From Lachnospiraceae bacterium (GTDB lineage Bacteria; Bacillota; Clostridia; Lachnospirales; Lachnospiraceae): a stretch of DNA of 12,527 nt. Shown here piece by piece: positions 1 through 7,324 of the stretch. The position numbers and the translations under genes were made by a program. The stretch covers positions 1 to 12,527 of the forward strand of contig CAAGKE010000243.1 in NCBI GenBank assembly GCA_900770325.1, in the 5' to 3' direction. The stretch's first letter is position 1. Every line of letters starts with the position of its first letter. The notes beneath the pieces were generated by a model, which worked only from the letters and a program-made list of their open reading frames with translations, was not told where the DNA came from and searched no databases.

Positions 1-1
1 A

Positions 2-274
2 AAATTTTCCGGTCGGGCGAAGCAGCTGAGGCAGGCCTGCGAGGCGCTGCACGGAGAATTCCGGTCTGTCCCGGCCAGCGCAGATGCCTGTTACCAGATC
101 CCCCTTTTTCCGTTTTTCTCTGTGATTCTTCAGTTTTGGGACGGGGATGAGGAATTTGCTCCCAGGATCGTTATCCTGTGGGATAAAAATGCCCTGCAGT
201 TTCTTCATTTTGAAACTCTGTATTATGCAATGGGACATCTGCTGGAGCGGCTGGAGCAGCTGTCAGAAGCGTAG
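2..274 (+). CDS. DUF3786 family protein, C-terminal ~90 residues (5' end outside window)
   Basis: An open frame runs from the first full codon at position 2 to a TAG at 272-274 and has no start inside the window, so this is the 3' end of a gene beginning upstream. The tail reads as a compact cytosolic domain with a hydrophobic core rich in Phe and Ile, then QFWDGDEEF and VILWDKNALQFL, ending in a Leu/Glu-rich helix. The 'QFW-GDEEFP...IL-D-NA' pattern is what I recognise as the end of the DUF3786 family, found in clostridia and other anaerobes and of unknown biochemical role. It precedes glycerate kinase by 62 bases on the same strand, so cotranscription is possible. The frame is certain from the codons; the family name is from memory of the motif and moderately sure. 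Confidence 0.62.
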   Translation, partial: KFSGRAKQLRQACEALHGEFRSVPASADACYQIPLFPFFSVILQFWDGDEEFAPRIVILWDKNALQFLHFETLYYAMGHLLERLEQLSEA

Positions 275-336
275 GCAATTTTACGAGTTTCGCAATTGAC
301 TACGCCAGAAGTGAGCGAAAAGGAGAAGGATGGAAG

Positions 337-1509
337 ATGAAAGTTGTGGCGGCTATGGATTCTTTTAAAGGAAGTATTTCTTCTATGGAAGCGGGTGAGG
401 CGGTAAAGCGGGGGATTCTTCGGGTTTTTCCAGAGGCGCAGGTAAAGGTCTGTCCCCTGGCAGACGGGGGAGAAGGGACGGTTGAGGCTCTGACTGCCGG
501 TATGGGCGGAAGACTGCATAGTATTCCGGTGTGCGGCCCTCTGGGGGAGCAGGTCCTTTGCAGCTATGGCATTGTGGAAACGGATGTTCCTGGAGGTAAT
601 AAGACAGCGGTCATTGAGATGGCCGGGGCTGCCGGACTTACTCTGGTACCTGTGGAACGAAGAGACCCCTGTATTACCACCACCTTTGGAGTGGGAGAGG
701 TGATACGGGATGCGGTCATGCGGGGCTGTCGGAGATTTATCGTGGGAATCGGAGGCAGCGCCACCAATGACGGAGGAGCCGGGATGCTGCAGGCTTTGGG
801 ATATGCATTTCTGGATGAAAAGGGTGAATCCATTCCTGCAGGTGCGTCAGGATTGAAGGATCTGGCCGGGATCCGGTCAGATCAGGTATTGCCTCAGCTT
901 TCGGAGTGCAGTTTTCGTATTGCCTGTGACGTAACCAATCCCCTGTGCGGCAGTCAGGGCTGCTCTGCGGTCTTTGGTCCCCAGAAGGGAGCAAAACAGG
1001 AGCAGATCGGCCTGATGGATGAATGGCTGGGGCATTATGCGGCTCTGGTACGGAAGCTTTGTCCCCATGCGGATCCAAAGAAACCGGGGGCGGGAGCGGC
1101 AGGCGGCCTGGGCTTCGCATTCCAGGCCTTTACCAACAGCACGCTGGAGTCGGGGATACGGATCGTACTGGAAGAGACCGGACTGGAACAGGCCGTCCGG
1201 GATGCTGATCTGGTCATTACAGGAGAAGGATGCCTGGATGCCCAGACGGTTATGGGCAAAGCGCCTTCCGGAGTGGCAAAGCTGGCAAAAAAATATGGAA
1301 AACCGGTTCTGGCATTTTCCGGCTGTGTAACGGAGGATGCCCGAAGCTGCAATGAAAACGGGATCGATGCCTATTTTCCCATTCTGCGGAGTATTGTGAC
1401 ATCTGAGGAAGCCATGGAACCGGAACGGGCAGGGCGTAATCTGACGGATACGGCGGAGCAGGTGATGCGGCTGCTCCGAAACGTCGTCCGGAATGCACCC
1501 GAACAATAA
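337..1509 (+). CDS. glxK: Glycerate 2-kinase (GlxK/GarK family)
   Basis: A cytosolic enzyme of 390 residues, normal for the family, that phosphorylates D-glycerate to 2-phosphoglycerate with ATP and so feeds glyoxylate, glucarate or serine breakdown into glycolysis. Family signatures are clear: the N-terminal DSFKGS at about residues 8-13, CPLADGGEGT near 39-48, the Gly-rich GIGGSATNDGGAG at 137-149, GAGAAGGLGFA near 251-261, and TGEGCLDAQT near 295-304 followed by GKAPSGVAKLAKK. The usual form of the last motif is GEGRLDGQT, so Cys and Ala replace Arg and Gly here. The start at 337 is supported by AGGAG at 321-325. An out-of-frame ATG sits at 330. No glycerate or sugar-acid catabolic partner is visible, and the next gene has its own promoter, so this gene is probably independent of the ffh operon. 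Confidence 0.95.
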   Translation: MKVVAAMDSFKGSISSMEAGEAVKRGILRVFPEAQVKVCPLADGGEGTVEALTAGMGGRLHSIPVCGPLGEQVLCSYGIVETDVPGGNKTAVIEMAGAAGLTLVPVERRDPCITTTFGVGEVIRDAVMRGCRRFIVGIGGSATNDGGAGMLQALGYAFLDEKGESIPAGASGLKDLAGIRSDQVLPQLSECSFRIACDVTNPLCGSQGCSAVFGPQKGAKQEQIGLMDEWLGHYAALVRKLCPHADPKKPGAGAAGGLGFAFQAFTNSTLESGIRIVLEETGLEQAVRDADLVITGEGCLDAQTVMGKAPSGVAKLAKKYGKPVLAFSGCVTEDARSCNENGIDAYFPILRSIVTSEEAMEPERAGRNLTDTAEQVMRLLRNVVRNAPEQ

Positions 1510-1539
1510 CAATTCTGATAAATTGTCAAGAAAAAATAC

Positions 1540-1568
1540 TTGACAGACCCGATGATTTCGTGTATGCT
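1540..1568 (+). promoter_or_regulatory. Sigma-A promoter for ylxM-ffh
   Basis: TTGACA at 1540-1545, a 17-base spacer, then TATGCT at 1563-1568 form a near-consensus housekeeping promoter just after the glycerate kinase stop. Transcription should begin at about 1575, only some 10 bases before the ylxM start at 1586, so the AAGGTGAT ribosome binding site (1573-1580) would sit at the extreme 5' end of the message. This marks the start of the protein-targeting/ribosome operon. Confidence 0.75.
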
Positions 1569-1585
1569 ATCCAAGGTGATGACAG

Positions 1586-1930
1586 ATGGAGAAGTTTGTT
1601 CAGCAGACATTGCTGTTTGATTTTTACGGAGAACTGCTGACGGAGCATCAGCAGCGCATTTACGAAGATGTGGTTTGCAATGATATGTCCTGCAGCGAAG
1701 TGGCTGCGGAAGAGGGCGTCAGCCGTCAGGGCATTCACGATCTGATCAAGCGGTGCAACCGGCAGCTGGAAGAATATGAAGAAAAGCTTCATCTGGTGCA
1801 GAAGTTTCTGGATATTCAGGCAAAGGTCCGAAGAGTCCGTCAGGAAGCCCAGGCGGCCGCTTCAGAGGAGAGGATGCCGGATATACAGGAAATCATCCGG
1901 ATATCCGATGAGATTTTAGAGGAGTTGTGA
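1586..1930 (+). CDS. ylxM: YlxM-like SRP-associated DNA-binding protein
   Basis: A 114-residue protein of the UPF0122/YlxM family, almost always encoded directly before ffh in Firmicutes. The N-terminal FDFYGELLTEHQQRIYEDVV (about residues 12-31) and the helix-turn-helix-like segment SEVAAEEGVSRQGIHDLIKR (about 37-56) resemble sigma-factor region 4, and are followed by a charged, coiled-coil-like helix (QLEEYEEKLHLVQKFL). Members are proposed to modulate signal recognition particle activity or expression, but the role is not settled in most species. The start is fixed by the family N-terminus and a nearby SD-like AAGGTGAT. The stop at 1928-1930 is one base before the ffh start, so translation is probably coupled. 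Confidence 0.93.
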   Translation: MEKFVQQTLLFDFYGELLTEHQQRIYEDVVCNDMSCSEVAAEEGVSRQGIHDLIKRCNRQLEEYEEKLHLVQKFLDIQAKVRRVRQEAQAAASEERMPDIQEIIRISDEILEEL

Positions 1931-1931
1931 C

Positions 1932-3281
1932 ATGGCTTTTGAAAGTTTAACAGAGAAGCTGCAGAATGTATTTAAAAGCCTCCGGGGAAAGGGCAGGCTT
2001 ACGGAAGCTGATGTAAAGACCGCCCTGAAGGAAGTGAAGATGGCTCTTCTGGAAGCGGATGTCAGTTTTAAGGTAGTAAAGCAGTTCATAAAGTCTGTAC
2101 AGGAAAAGGCGATCGGCCAGGATGTGATGAATGGCCTGAATCCCGGTCAGATGGTGATCAAGATCGTAAATGACGAGATGGTCAGCCTGATGGGTTCTGA
2201 GACGACGGAGCTGGCCCTGCGGCCGGCCGGTGAAGTGACTGTCATTATGATGATGGGACTTCAGGGAGCCGGTAAGACCACTACGGTGGCGAAGCTGGCA
2301 GGTAAACTGAAAAGCAAAGGGCGCAGGCCATTGCTGGCAGCCTGTGACGTATACCGTCCTGCCGCGATCAAACAGCTGCAGATCAACGGGGAAAAGCAGG
2401 GTGTGGAAGTATTTACCCTGGGAGATAAGGAAAAGCCGGCAAAGATTGCAAAAGCGGCGGTGGAATATGCGAAGCAGAACAGCCTGAATGTGGTATTTCT
2501 GGATACTGCAGGCCGTCTTCATGTAGATGAAGATATGATGAACGAGCTGATCGAGATCAAACAGACCGTTGAAGTAGATCAGTGTGTTCTGGTGGTAGAT
2601 GCCATGACAGGTCAGGATGCGGTAAATGTGGCTCAGATGTTTGAAGAAAAGATCGGCATTGACGGTGTGATCCTGACGAAGCTGGATGGCGACTCAAGAG
2701 GCGGTGCGGCATTGTCGATACGGGCTACCTGCGGAAAGCCGATCCTGTATGTGGGTATGGGAGAAAAGCTGAGCGATCTGGAGCAGTTTTATCCGGATCG
2801 TATGGCCTCCAGAATTCTTGGCATGGGGGATGTGATGTCCCTGATCGAGAAGGCGCAAGAGCATATTGATGAAGAAAAAGCCAGGGAGATGGAGAAGAAG
2901 CTGAAGAAAGCAACCTTCGGTTTCGATGATTATCTGGAAAGCATGGCCCAGATGAAAAAGATGGGCGGGATATCCCAGGTATTATCCATGATGCCCGGTG
3001 TTGGCGGCAGCCAGATGAAACAGATTGAAGATGCTATGGATGAAAAGCTGATGGCGCGGACGGAAGCGATCATTCTGTCCATGACTCCGGCGGAGCGTTC
3101 CAACCCTGAACTGCTCAATCCATCCAGAAAACAGAGAATTGCCCGGGGGGCCTGTGTGGATATCAGTGAAGTAAACCGTCTGGTAAAGCAGTTTGAGCAG
3201 ACGCGTAAAATGATGAAGCAGTACGGCGGCATGATGGGCGGTAAAGCTGGTAAAAGGGGAAGATTTAAGCTTCCTTTTTAA
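1932..3281 (+). CDS. ffh: Signal recognition particle GTPase Ffh (SRP54)
   Basis: Ffh binds signal sequences of nascent membrane and secreted proteins and, with 4.5S/6S SRP RNA and the receptor FtsY, docks ribosomes at the Sec translocon. At 449 residues it is the normal bacterial size. An N domain helical bundle (about 1-90) is followed by the G domain with P-loop GLQGAGKTT at 109-117, DTAGR at 191-195 and TKLDGD at 249-254. The Met-rich M domain (about 300-445) contains many MM pairs and the MMPGVGG finger-like segment, which bind the signal peptide and SRP RNA. The C-terminus is basic (GKAGKRGRFKLPF). GAGGAG inside the end of ylxM serves as ribosome binding site. The operon continues into rpsP after 36 bases. 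Confidence 0.98.
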   Translation: MAFESLTEKLQNVFKSLRGKGRLTEADVKTALKEVKMALLEADVSFKVVKQFIKSVQEKAIGQDVMNGLNPGQMVIKIVNDEMVSLMGSETTELALRPAGEVTVIMMMGLQGAGKTTTVAKLAGKLKSKGRRPLLAACDVYRPAAIKQLQINGEKQGVEVFTLGDKEKPAKIAKAAVEYAKQNSLNVVFLDTAGRLHVDEDMMNELIEIKQTVEVDQCVLVVDAMTGQDAVNVAQMFEEKIGIDGVILTKLDGDSRGGAALSIRATCGKPILYVGMGEKLSDLEQFYPDRMASRILGMGDVMSLIEKAQEHIDEEKAREMEKKLKKATFGFDDYLESMAQMKKMGGISQVLSMMPGVGGSQMKQIEDAMDEKLMARTEAIILSMTPAERSNPELLNPSRKQRIARGACVDISEVNRLVKQFEQTRKMMKQYGGMMGGKAGKRGRFKLPF

Positions 3282-3317
3282 CATAAAATCAGAAAGACCC
3301 AAGGGGAGGTGAAAAAC

Positions 3318-3563
3318 ATGGCAGTAAAGATCAGATTAAGAAGAATGGGACAGAAAAAGGCTCCTTTCTATAGAATCATTGTGGCTGATTCCCGGTCTCC
3401 GAGAGATGGTAAGTGCATCGAAGAGATTGGTACCTACAATCCGAATACCGATCCCAGCGAATTCAAGATCAATGAAGAGCTGGCAAAGAAATGGCTCGCA
3501 AACGGTGCTCAGCCGACAGAGGTAGTAGGAAAGCTTTTCAAGGCAGCAGGAATCGAAAAGTAG
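3318..3563 (+). CDS. rpsP: 30S ribosomal protein S16
   Basis: S16 is an early-assembly protein of the small ribosomal subunit. The 81-residue product starts MAVKIRLRRMGQKKAPFYR, the standard S16 N-terminus, and keeps the VADSR and IGTYNP segments. An in-frame GTG at 3309 would add three residues (MKN), but it overlaps the strong GGGGAGGTG ribosome binding site (3303-3311), so ATG 3318 is the correct start. Length and spacing match other Firmicutes. It lies between ffh and khpA, the conserved clostridial order. Confidence 0.97.
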   Translation: MAVKIRLRRMGQKKAPFYRIIVADSRSPRDGKCIEEIGTYNPNTDPSEFKINEELAKKWLANGAQPTEVVGKLFKAAGIEK

Positions 3564-3580
3564 GATAGAGGTGTGCAAAG

Positions 3581-3811
3581 ATGAAGGATTTAGTGGAAGT
3601 TATTGCAAAGTCTCTAGTCGATAACCCGGATGAAGTAGTGGTTACCGAAAAAGATAACGGAAAATCGATTCTGGTTGAATTAAAGGTAGCGCCTACAGAT
3701 ATGGGCAAAGTTATCGGAAAACAGGGCAGAATTGCCAAGGCCATCCGCTCTGTTGTGAAAGCTGCAGCATCGAAAGAAGACAAGAAAGTAATTGTTGATA
3801 TATTACAGTAA
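3581..3811 (+). CDS. khpA: KhpA, KH-domain RNA-binding protein (YlqC family)
   Basis: A 76-residue single KH-domain protein. The RNA-binding GxxG loop is seen as GKQG at residues 46-49 within MGKVIGKQGRIAKAIR, followed by the expected Ala-rich helix. In Firmicutes KhpA pairs with KhpB/Jag and binds many RNAs, influencing cell division, cell length and, in some clostridia, toxin mRNA. The gene follows rpsP by 17 bases with an AGAGGTG ribosome binding site. A strong hairpin terminator follows 12 bases after the stop, so rpsP and khpA can be made in excess over rimM and trmD. Confidence 0.95.
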   Translation: MKDLVEVIAKSLVDNPDEVVVTEKDNGKSILVELKVAPTDMGKVIGKQGRIAKAIRSVVKAAASKEDKKVIVDILQ

Positions 3812-3823
3812 TGTAGCTTATCG

Positions 3824-3874
3824 TCCCGGCGGCAGAGGGGGAACAGAACGTTCTTCCGGGCCGCCGGGATTTTT
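3824..3874 (+). terminator. Rho-independent terminator (partial stop) after khpA
   Basis: Perfect 10-base arms TCCCGGCGGC (3824-3833) and GCCGCCGGGA (3860-3869) are followed by five T's (3870-3874). The 26-base apical region can add a small inner helix, GAAC/GTTC around 3841-3853. It lies between khpA and rimM, whose order is conserved, so it probably attenuates rather than ends the operon unless a separate rimM promoter exists. I could not find a convincing one. Confidence 0.85.
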
Positions 3875-3906
3875 CCTTAAAATTTTGTATCTACGGAGGA
3901 CAGAAT

Positions 3907-4413
3907 ATGAATGATTATCTGCAGGTAGGTGCTATTACATCCACCCATGGGCTGAATGGAGAGGTGAAGGTATTTCCCACCACGGATGATCCGAAGCGTT
4001 ACAGCCGGCTGAAGGAAGTATGGCTGGATACCGGGCGGGAAAAGCTTGCGCTGAAGGTGGAGCGTGTCAAATATTTTAAGCAGTTTGTTATCGTGAAATT
4101 TCAGGGACTGGACCGCATTGAGGACGTGGAAAAGTATGTGAAGAAAAATCTGTATGTTACCCGGGAAAATGCGGTAAAGCTGCGGAAAAACGAATATTTT
4201 ATCGCGGATCTGATCGGACTTGCGGTGGTGGACGAACAGGAGAATGTACTGGGGACTCTTACAGATGTGCTGGCCACCGGAGCCAATGACGTATATATTG
4301 TTACAAAGGATGAAAAAGAACTGCTGATTCCGGCGATCCGGCAGTGCATTCTGGATGTGGATCTGGAAACAGGTGTGATGAAGGTGCACCTGCTGGAAGG
4401 ATTACAGGATTGA
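3907..4413 (+). CDS. rimM: Ribosome maturation factor RimM
   Basis: RimM helps assemble the 30S head by binding S19 and acting on 16S rRNA helices 31-33. The 168-residue product has an N-terminal RimM barrel starting YLQVGAITSTHGLNGEVKVFP (about residues 4-24), with the family's conserved TH-GLNGEVKV core, and a C-terminal PRC-barrel domain (about 95-168, YFIADLIGLAVVDEQ then LLIPAIRQCILDVDL). The length is normal. GGAGGA at 3895-3900 sets the start six bases later. The stop is followed after 16 bases by trmD, the usual partner. Confidence 0.97.
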   Translation: MNDYLQVGAITSTHGLNGEVKVFPTTDDPKRYSRLKEVWLDTGREKLALKVERVKYFKQFVIVKFQGLDRIEDVEKYVKKNLYVTRENAVKLRKNEYFIADLIGLAVVDEQENVLGTLTDVLATGANDVYIVTKDEKELLIPAIRQCILDVDLETGVMKVHLLEGLQD

Positions 4414-4429
4414 CAGAGAGGATTTTTTC

Positions 4430-5179
4430 ATGAATTATCATGTCTTAACCTTATTTCCGGAAATGATTCTGGAAGGAATGAATACAAGCATTATCGGCAG
4501 AGCCATTGAGAAAGGACTGATTTCCCTGGAGGCGGTCAATATCCGGGATTTTGCGGAGGAGCGCCGGAAGGGGCGGGTGGATGATTATCCCTACGGCGGC
4601 GGTGCCGGCATGGTGATGCAGGCAGAACCGGTGTATGCGGCCTGTCGGTCTGTGCAGGAAAAAATCGGGAGAAAGCCAAGAGTGATCTATCTTACTCCCC
4701 AGGGGCAGGTATTTCGTCAGCCGCTGGCGGAAGAACTGGCAAAAGAAGAGGATCTGGTTTTTCTTTGCGGCCATTATGAAGGAATCGATGAACGGGTACT
4801 GGAAGAGGTGGTGACGGATTATGTTTCCATCGGTGACTATGTGCTTACCGGCGGGGAACTGCCGGCCATGGTGATGATCGATGCCATTTCCCGACTGGTG
4901 CCCGGCGTATTAAATAACGAAGAATCCGCCCAGTTTGAAAGCTTTCAGGATAATCTTCTGGAATATCCCCAGTACAGCCGTCCGGAGGAGTGGCGGGGAA
5001 AAAAAGTACCTCCGGTTCTGCTTTCCGGTCATCATGGAAATGTGGAGCAGTGGCGGAGAGAGAAATCTCTGGAACGTACCCTGCAGCGCAGACCGGATCT
5101 TCTGGATTCTGCCTGTCTAAGCGAAAAAGACCGGAAATATCTGAATAAATTACTTGCAAACAGCGAAGAAACATGGTAG
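4430..5179 (+). CDS. trmD: tRNA (guanine-N1)-methyltransferase TrmD
   Basis: TrmD methylates G37 at N1, next to the anticodon of tRNAs reading CNN codons, using S-adenosylmethionine, and so prevents +1 frameshifting. It is a homodimeric SPOUT enzyme with a deep trefoil knot. The 249-residue length is standard. Hallmarks are DDYPYGGGAGMVMQAEP near residues 52-68, LTPQGQ near 88-93, FLCGHYEGIDERV near 110-122, and SIGDYVLTGGELPAMVM near 132-148, which form the knotted cofactor site. YPQYSRPEEWRG follows in the tRNA-binding part. GAGAGGAT upstream supports the ATG at 4430. Its TAG stop (5177-5179) is the first half of the probable rplS -10 box. Confidence 0.98.
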   Translation: MNYHVLTLFPEMILEGMNTSIIGRAIEKGLISLEAVNIRDFAEERRKGRVDDYPYGGGAGMVMQAEPVYAACRSVQEKIGRKPRVIYLTPQGQVFRQPLAEELAKEEDLVFLCGHYEGIDERVLEEVVTDYVSIGDYVLTGGELPAMVMIDAISRLVPGVLNNEESAQFESFQDNLLEYPQYSRPEEWRGKKVPPVLLSGHHGNVEQWRREKSLERTLQRRPDLLDSACLSEKDRKYLNKLLANSEETW

Positions 5180-5182
5180 AAT
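5154..5182 (+). promoter_or_regulatory. Probable sigma-A promoter for rplS inside the end of trmD
   Basis: TTGCAA (5154-5159), a 17-base spacer and TAGAAT (5177-5182) give a plausible housekeeping promoter, with four of six and five of six consensus matches. The TAG of the -10 box is the trmD stop codon. Transcription would start near 5189, giving rplS a leader of about 70 bases. It would let ribosomal protein L19 be made at higher levels than TrmD. Confidence 0.5.
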
Positions 5183-5259
5183 GTTTCGTGTTGTGAGAAA
5201 AGAGATGGTCCTCTGTTGCAGAAAGCATTAAGAACATCCGGATTATGAGGAGGAACACA

Positions 5260-5607
5260 ATGAACGAAATTATTAAAAACATTGAAGCTGCTCAGATGAA
5301 AGCAGACGCACCGAAGTTTAACGTGGGAGATACCGTAAGGGTATACGCAAAGATCAAAGAGGGTAACCGCGAACGTGTTCAGGTTTTTGAAGGCGTAGTT
5401 CTGAAGAGACAGGGCGGAAGCAGCAGAGAGACCTTCACGGTAAGAAAGAATTCCAACGGTATTGGTGTAGAAAAGACCTGGCCGCTGCATTCTCCGACGA
5501 TTGAAAAGGTGGAAGTAGTAAGATTTGGTAAAGTAAGACGTGCTAAGCTGAACTACTTAAGAGGCCGCGTTGGTAAGAGCGCAAAGGTAAAAGAATTAGT
5601 GAAATAA
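5260..5607 (+). CDS. rplS: 50S ribosomal protein L19
   Basis: L19 sits at the 30S-50S interface of the large subunit. The 115-residue product is the normal size and shows the family pattern FNVGDTVRVYAKIKEGNRERVQVFEGVVLKR..., then RETFTVRK and the C-terminal RRAKLNYLRGRVGKSAKVKE in pieces. ATG 5260 is preferred over the in-frame ATG at 5245, because the latter overlaps the AGGAGG ribosome binding site (5248-5253), which is spaced ideally for 5260. The gene follows trmD by 80 bases that include a probable promoter and a short structured leader, and is followed by a hairpin terminator. Confidence 0.97.
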   Translation: MNEIIKNIEAAQMKADAPKFNVGDTVRVYAKIKEGNRERVQVFEGVVLKRQGGSSRETFTVRKNSNGIGVEKTWPLHSPTIEKVEVVRFGKVRRAKLNYLRGRVGKSAKVKELVK

Positions 5608-5618
5608 GTATGTGGCTG

Positions 5619-5649
5619 AGGGACAAATACATTGTATTTTGTCCCTTTT
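5619..5649 (+). terminator. Rho-independent terminator after rplS
   Basis: The arm AGGGACAAATAC (5619-5630), a 3-base loop ATT, and the arm GTATTTTGTCCCT (5634-5646) form a 12-pair helix with one bulged T, followed by a short T-rich tail. The lepB ribosome binding site AAGGAG begins only 8 bases further on, so some readthrough into lepB is likely, or lepB has weak expression of its own. Confidence 0.75.
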
Positions 5650-5667
5650 CCTTTATAAGGAGAAAAG

Positions 5668-6324
5668 ATGGGGATCTTTAAGAAAAAACAGGAGCTGCCG
5701 GTGAACTTCCCGGAGGAGGATATCGTCCTCACTCCCAGAGAAAAGAAAAGGATGGAGGAGAGACGGCAGCAGGAAGAAGCACTGCGTAAGAAAAAATCCA
5801 TTCCCAGGGTGGTTTTTGGCTGGACTTTTCAGATACTGATCGTGATACTGTTTGCTTATGTGATGGTGTTTTTCTTCGGTCAGTCCAGAACAAATGTGGG
5901 ACAGTCTATGGATGTGACCCTGTCCGGCGGTGATACGGTACTGTTAAATGTAATGGCATATCAGCTGGGAGGGCCTTCCAGGGGAGATATCATCTCCTTT
6001 AAGCCCAATGGCAGCACCAGCAGCCACTCCAATATTAAGCGGGTGATCGGCCTGCCGGGCGAGACGATTCAGATCAAGGACGGGATGATCTATATTAACG
6101 GGAAGGTTTATCTGGAACAGAAAAACTATCCTGCGATCACCAATCCGGGAATGGCATCGGAGCCGATTACGCTGGGCAGCCAGGAATATTTTGTGCTGGG
6201 AGATAACAGGAATAACAGCGAGGACAGCCGGTTTGCGGATATCGGACTGGTGGATTCGGATTCCATCGAAGGAAAGGTCTGGTATGTGCTCAGTCCCTCT
6301 GAACACAGAGGATTTGTAAAATAG
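5668..6324 (+). CDS. lepB: Type I signal peptidase, divergent paralogue
   Basis: A membrane-bound serine protease of the S26 family that cuts signal peptides from exported proteins on the outer face of the membrane. Of 218 residues, about 1-46 form a highly charged cytoplasmic tail (KKKQE, PREKKRMEERRQQEE), about 47-71 one membrane span, and the rest the extracellular catalytic domain. The Ser/Lys dyad is visible as Ser80 in GQSMDVTL and Lys124 in NIKRVIGLPGE, and box E reads GDNRNNSEDSR (178-188). The box with the catalytic Ser normally reads SMxPTL; here Pro is replaced by Val, and the substrate-strand region differs from the second copy at 7325. Activity is likely but specificity may differ. 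AAGGAG at 5657-5662 supports the start. Confidence 0.93.
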   Translation: MGIFKKKQELPVNFPEEDIVLTPREKKRMEERRQQEEALRKKKSIPRVVFGWTFQILIVILFAYVMVFFFGQSRTNVGQSMDVTLSGGDTVLLNVMAYQLGGPSRGDIISFKPNGSTSSHSNIKRVIGLPGETIQIKDGMIYINGKVYLEQKNYPAITNPGMASEPITLGSQEYFVLGDNRNNSEDSRFADIGLVDSDSIEGKVWYVLSPSEHRGFVK

Positions 6325-6459
6325 CTCCTGCACATTTCAGTCAGGGAGAAGCTCACCTCTTATGTGGTGGGCAAGAATGAAGAGGTATTGTCTGCGAAAT
6401 TTAACCTGGATTTGTGCAGGCGTATGCGCGGGCAGAAAAATTTTTGGAAGAGGTATAGT

Positions 6460-7311
6460 ATGAATTATCAATGGTATCCTGGTCACATGACCAAAGCAAA
6501 GCGGATGATGCAGGAGGATATGAAGCTGATCGATCTGGTGATCGAGCTGATCGATGCCCGGATTCCGCTTTCCAGCCGGAATCCGGATATCGATGAGCTG
6601 GCAAAGAATAAATCCAGGCTGGTACTGCTGAATAAGGCAGATCTGGCAGACGAACGTCAGACTGCGGCATGGGTCAAAGAGTTTGAAAACAGAGGGTGTT
6701 TTACACTGAAAATCAACTCCAGGACAGGCGCAGGGATTAAGGCGATCCTGCCCATGGTACAGCAGGCCTGCAGGGAAAAGATCGAGAGAGACAGAAAGCG
6801 CGGGATCCTGAATCGCCCGGTGAGAGCCATGGTGGTGGGTATCCCCAATGTGGGAAAATCCACCTTTATTAATTCCTTCGCAGGGAAAGCCTGTGCCAAG
6901 ACAGGAAATAAACCGGGCGTGACCAAGGGAAAGCAGTGGATACGGTTAAATAAAAATGTGGAGCTTCTGGATACACCGGGTATTCTCTGGCCCAAATTTG
7001 AGGATCAGCAGGTGGGGATCCGGCTGGCACTGATCGGCTCTATCCGGGACGAACTGCTGAATGCGGAGGAGCTGTCCCTGTGGCTGATCGATTATCTGCA
7101 GGAATACTATCCGGGATGTCTGAAGGAACGCTACGGAGCAGAGGAAGGAAAGAAAAGTCTGGAGGTGCTGGAGGAGATCGCCCGGATCCGTTCCTGCCGC
7201 CTGAAGGGGGATGAACTGGATCTGGCGAAAGCCTCAGCTTTGCTGATTGATGATTTTAGAAATGGAAGAATAGGAAAAATATCACTTGAATTTCCCGGAA
7301 TGACCGTTTAA
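6460..7311 (+). CDS. rbgA: Ribosome biogenesis GTPase RbgA (YlqF)
   Basis: RbgA acts late in 50S assembly, promoting incorporation of proteins such as L16, with GTP hydrolysis triggered by the nearly mature subunit. The protein is a circularly permuted GTPase: G4 NKAD at residues 58-61 comes before G1 GIPNVGKST at 127-135, G2 KPGVT at 151-155 and G3 DTPG at 171-174, followed by a C-terminal helical RNA-binding domain. The N-terminus YQWYPGHMTKAKR is the family hallmark. The frame is open upstream to the lepB stop, with a GTG at 6364, but the conserved N-terminus and GGAAGAGG at 6446-6453 select ATG 6460, giving 283 residues. It lies between two signal peptidase genes, as often in clostridia. 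Confidence 0.96.
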   Translation: MNYQWYPGHMTKAKRMMQEDMKLIDLVIELIDARIPLSSRNPDIDELAKNKSRLVLLNKADLADERQTAAWVKEFENRGCFTLKINSRTGAGIKAILPMVQQACREKIERDRKRGILNRPVRAMVVGIPNVGKSTFINSFAGKACAKTGNKPGVTKGKQWIRLNKNVELLDTPGILWPKFEDQQVGIRLALIGSIRDELLNAEELSLWLIDYLQEYYPGCLKERYGAEEGKKSLEVLEEIARIRSCRLKGDELDLAKASALLIDDFRNGRIGKISLEFPGMTV

Positions 7312-7324
7312 GATAAAATTATCA

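Noticed and set aside
877..1512. A 211-codon minus-strand frame inside glycerate kinase
   Set aside because: The plus-strand glycerate kinase is unambiguous; the antisense product is Cys/His/Phe-rich and shows no family pattern.
1508..1530. ACAATT/AATTGT dyad after glycerate kinase as a terminator
   Set aside because: Six weak pairs and an A-rich, not T-rich, tail on the plus strand.
3795..3823. TTGATA at 3795 as the -35 of a rimM promoter
   Set aside because: The -10 position 17 bases later (TTATCG) is poor, and any start there would lie upstream of the terminator hairpin, so it could not bypass it.
6364..6459. A 32-residue N-terminal extension of RbgA from GTG 6364
   Set aside because: The family starts at the YQWYPGHM motif and a good ribosome binding site precedes ATG 6460.
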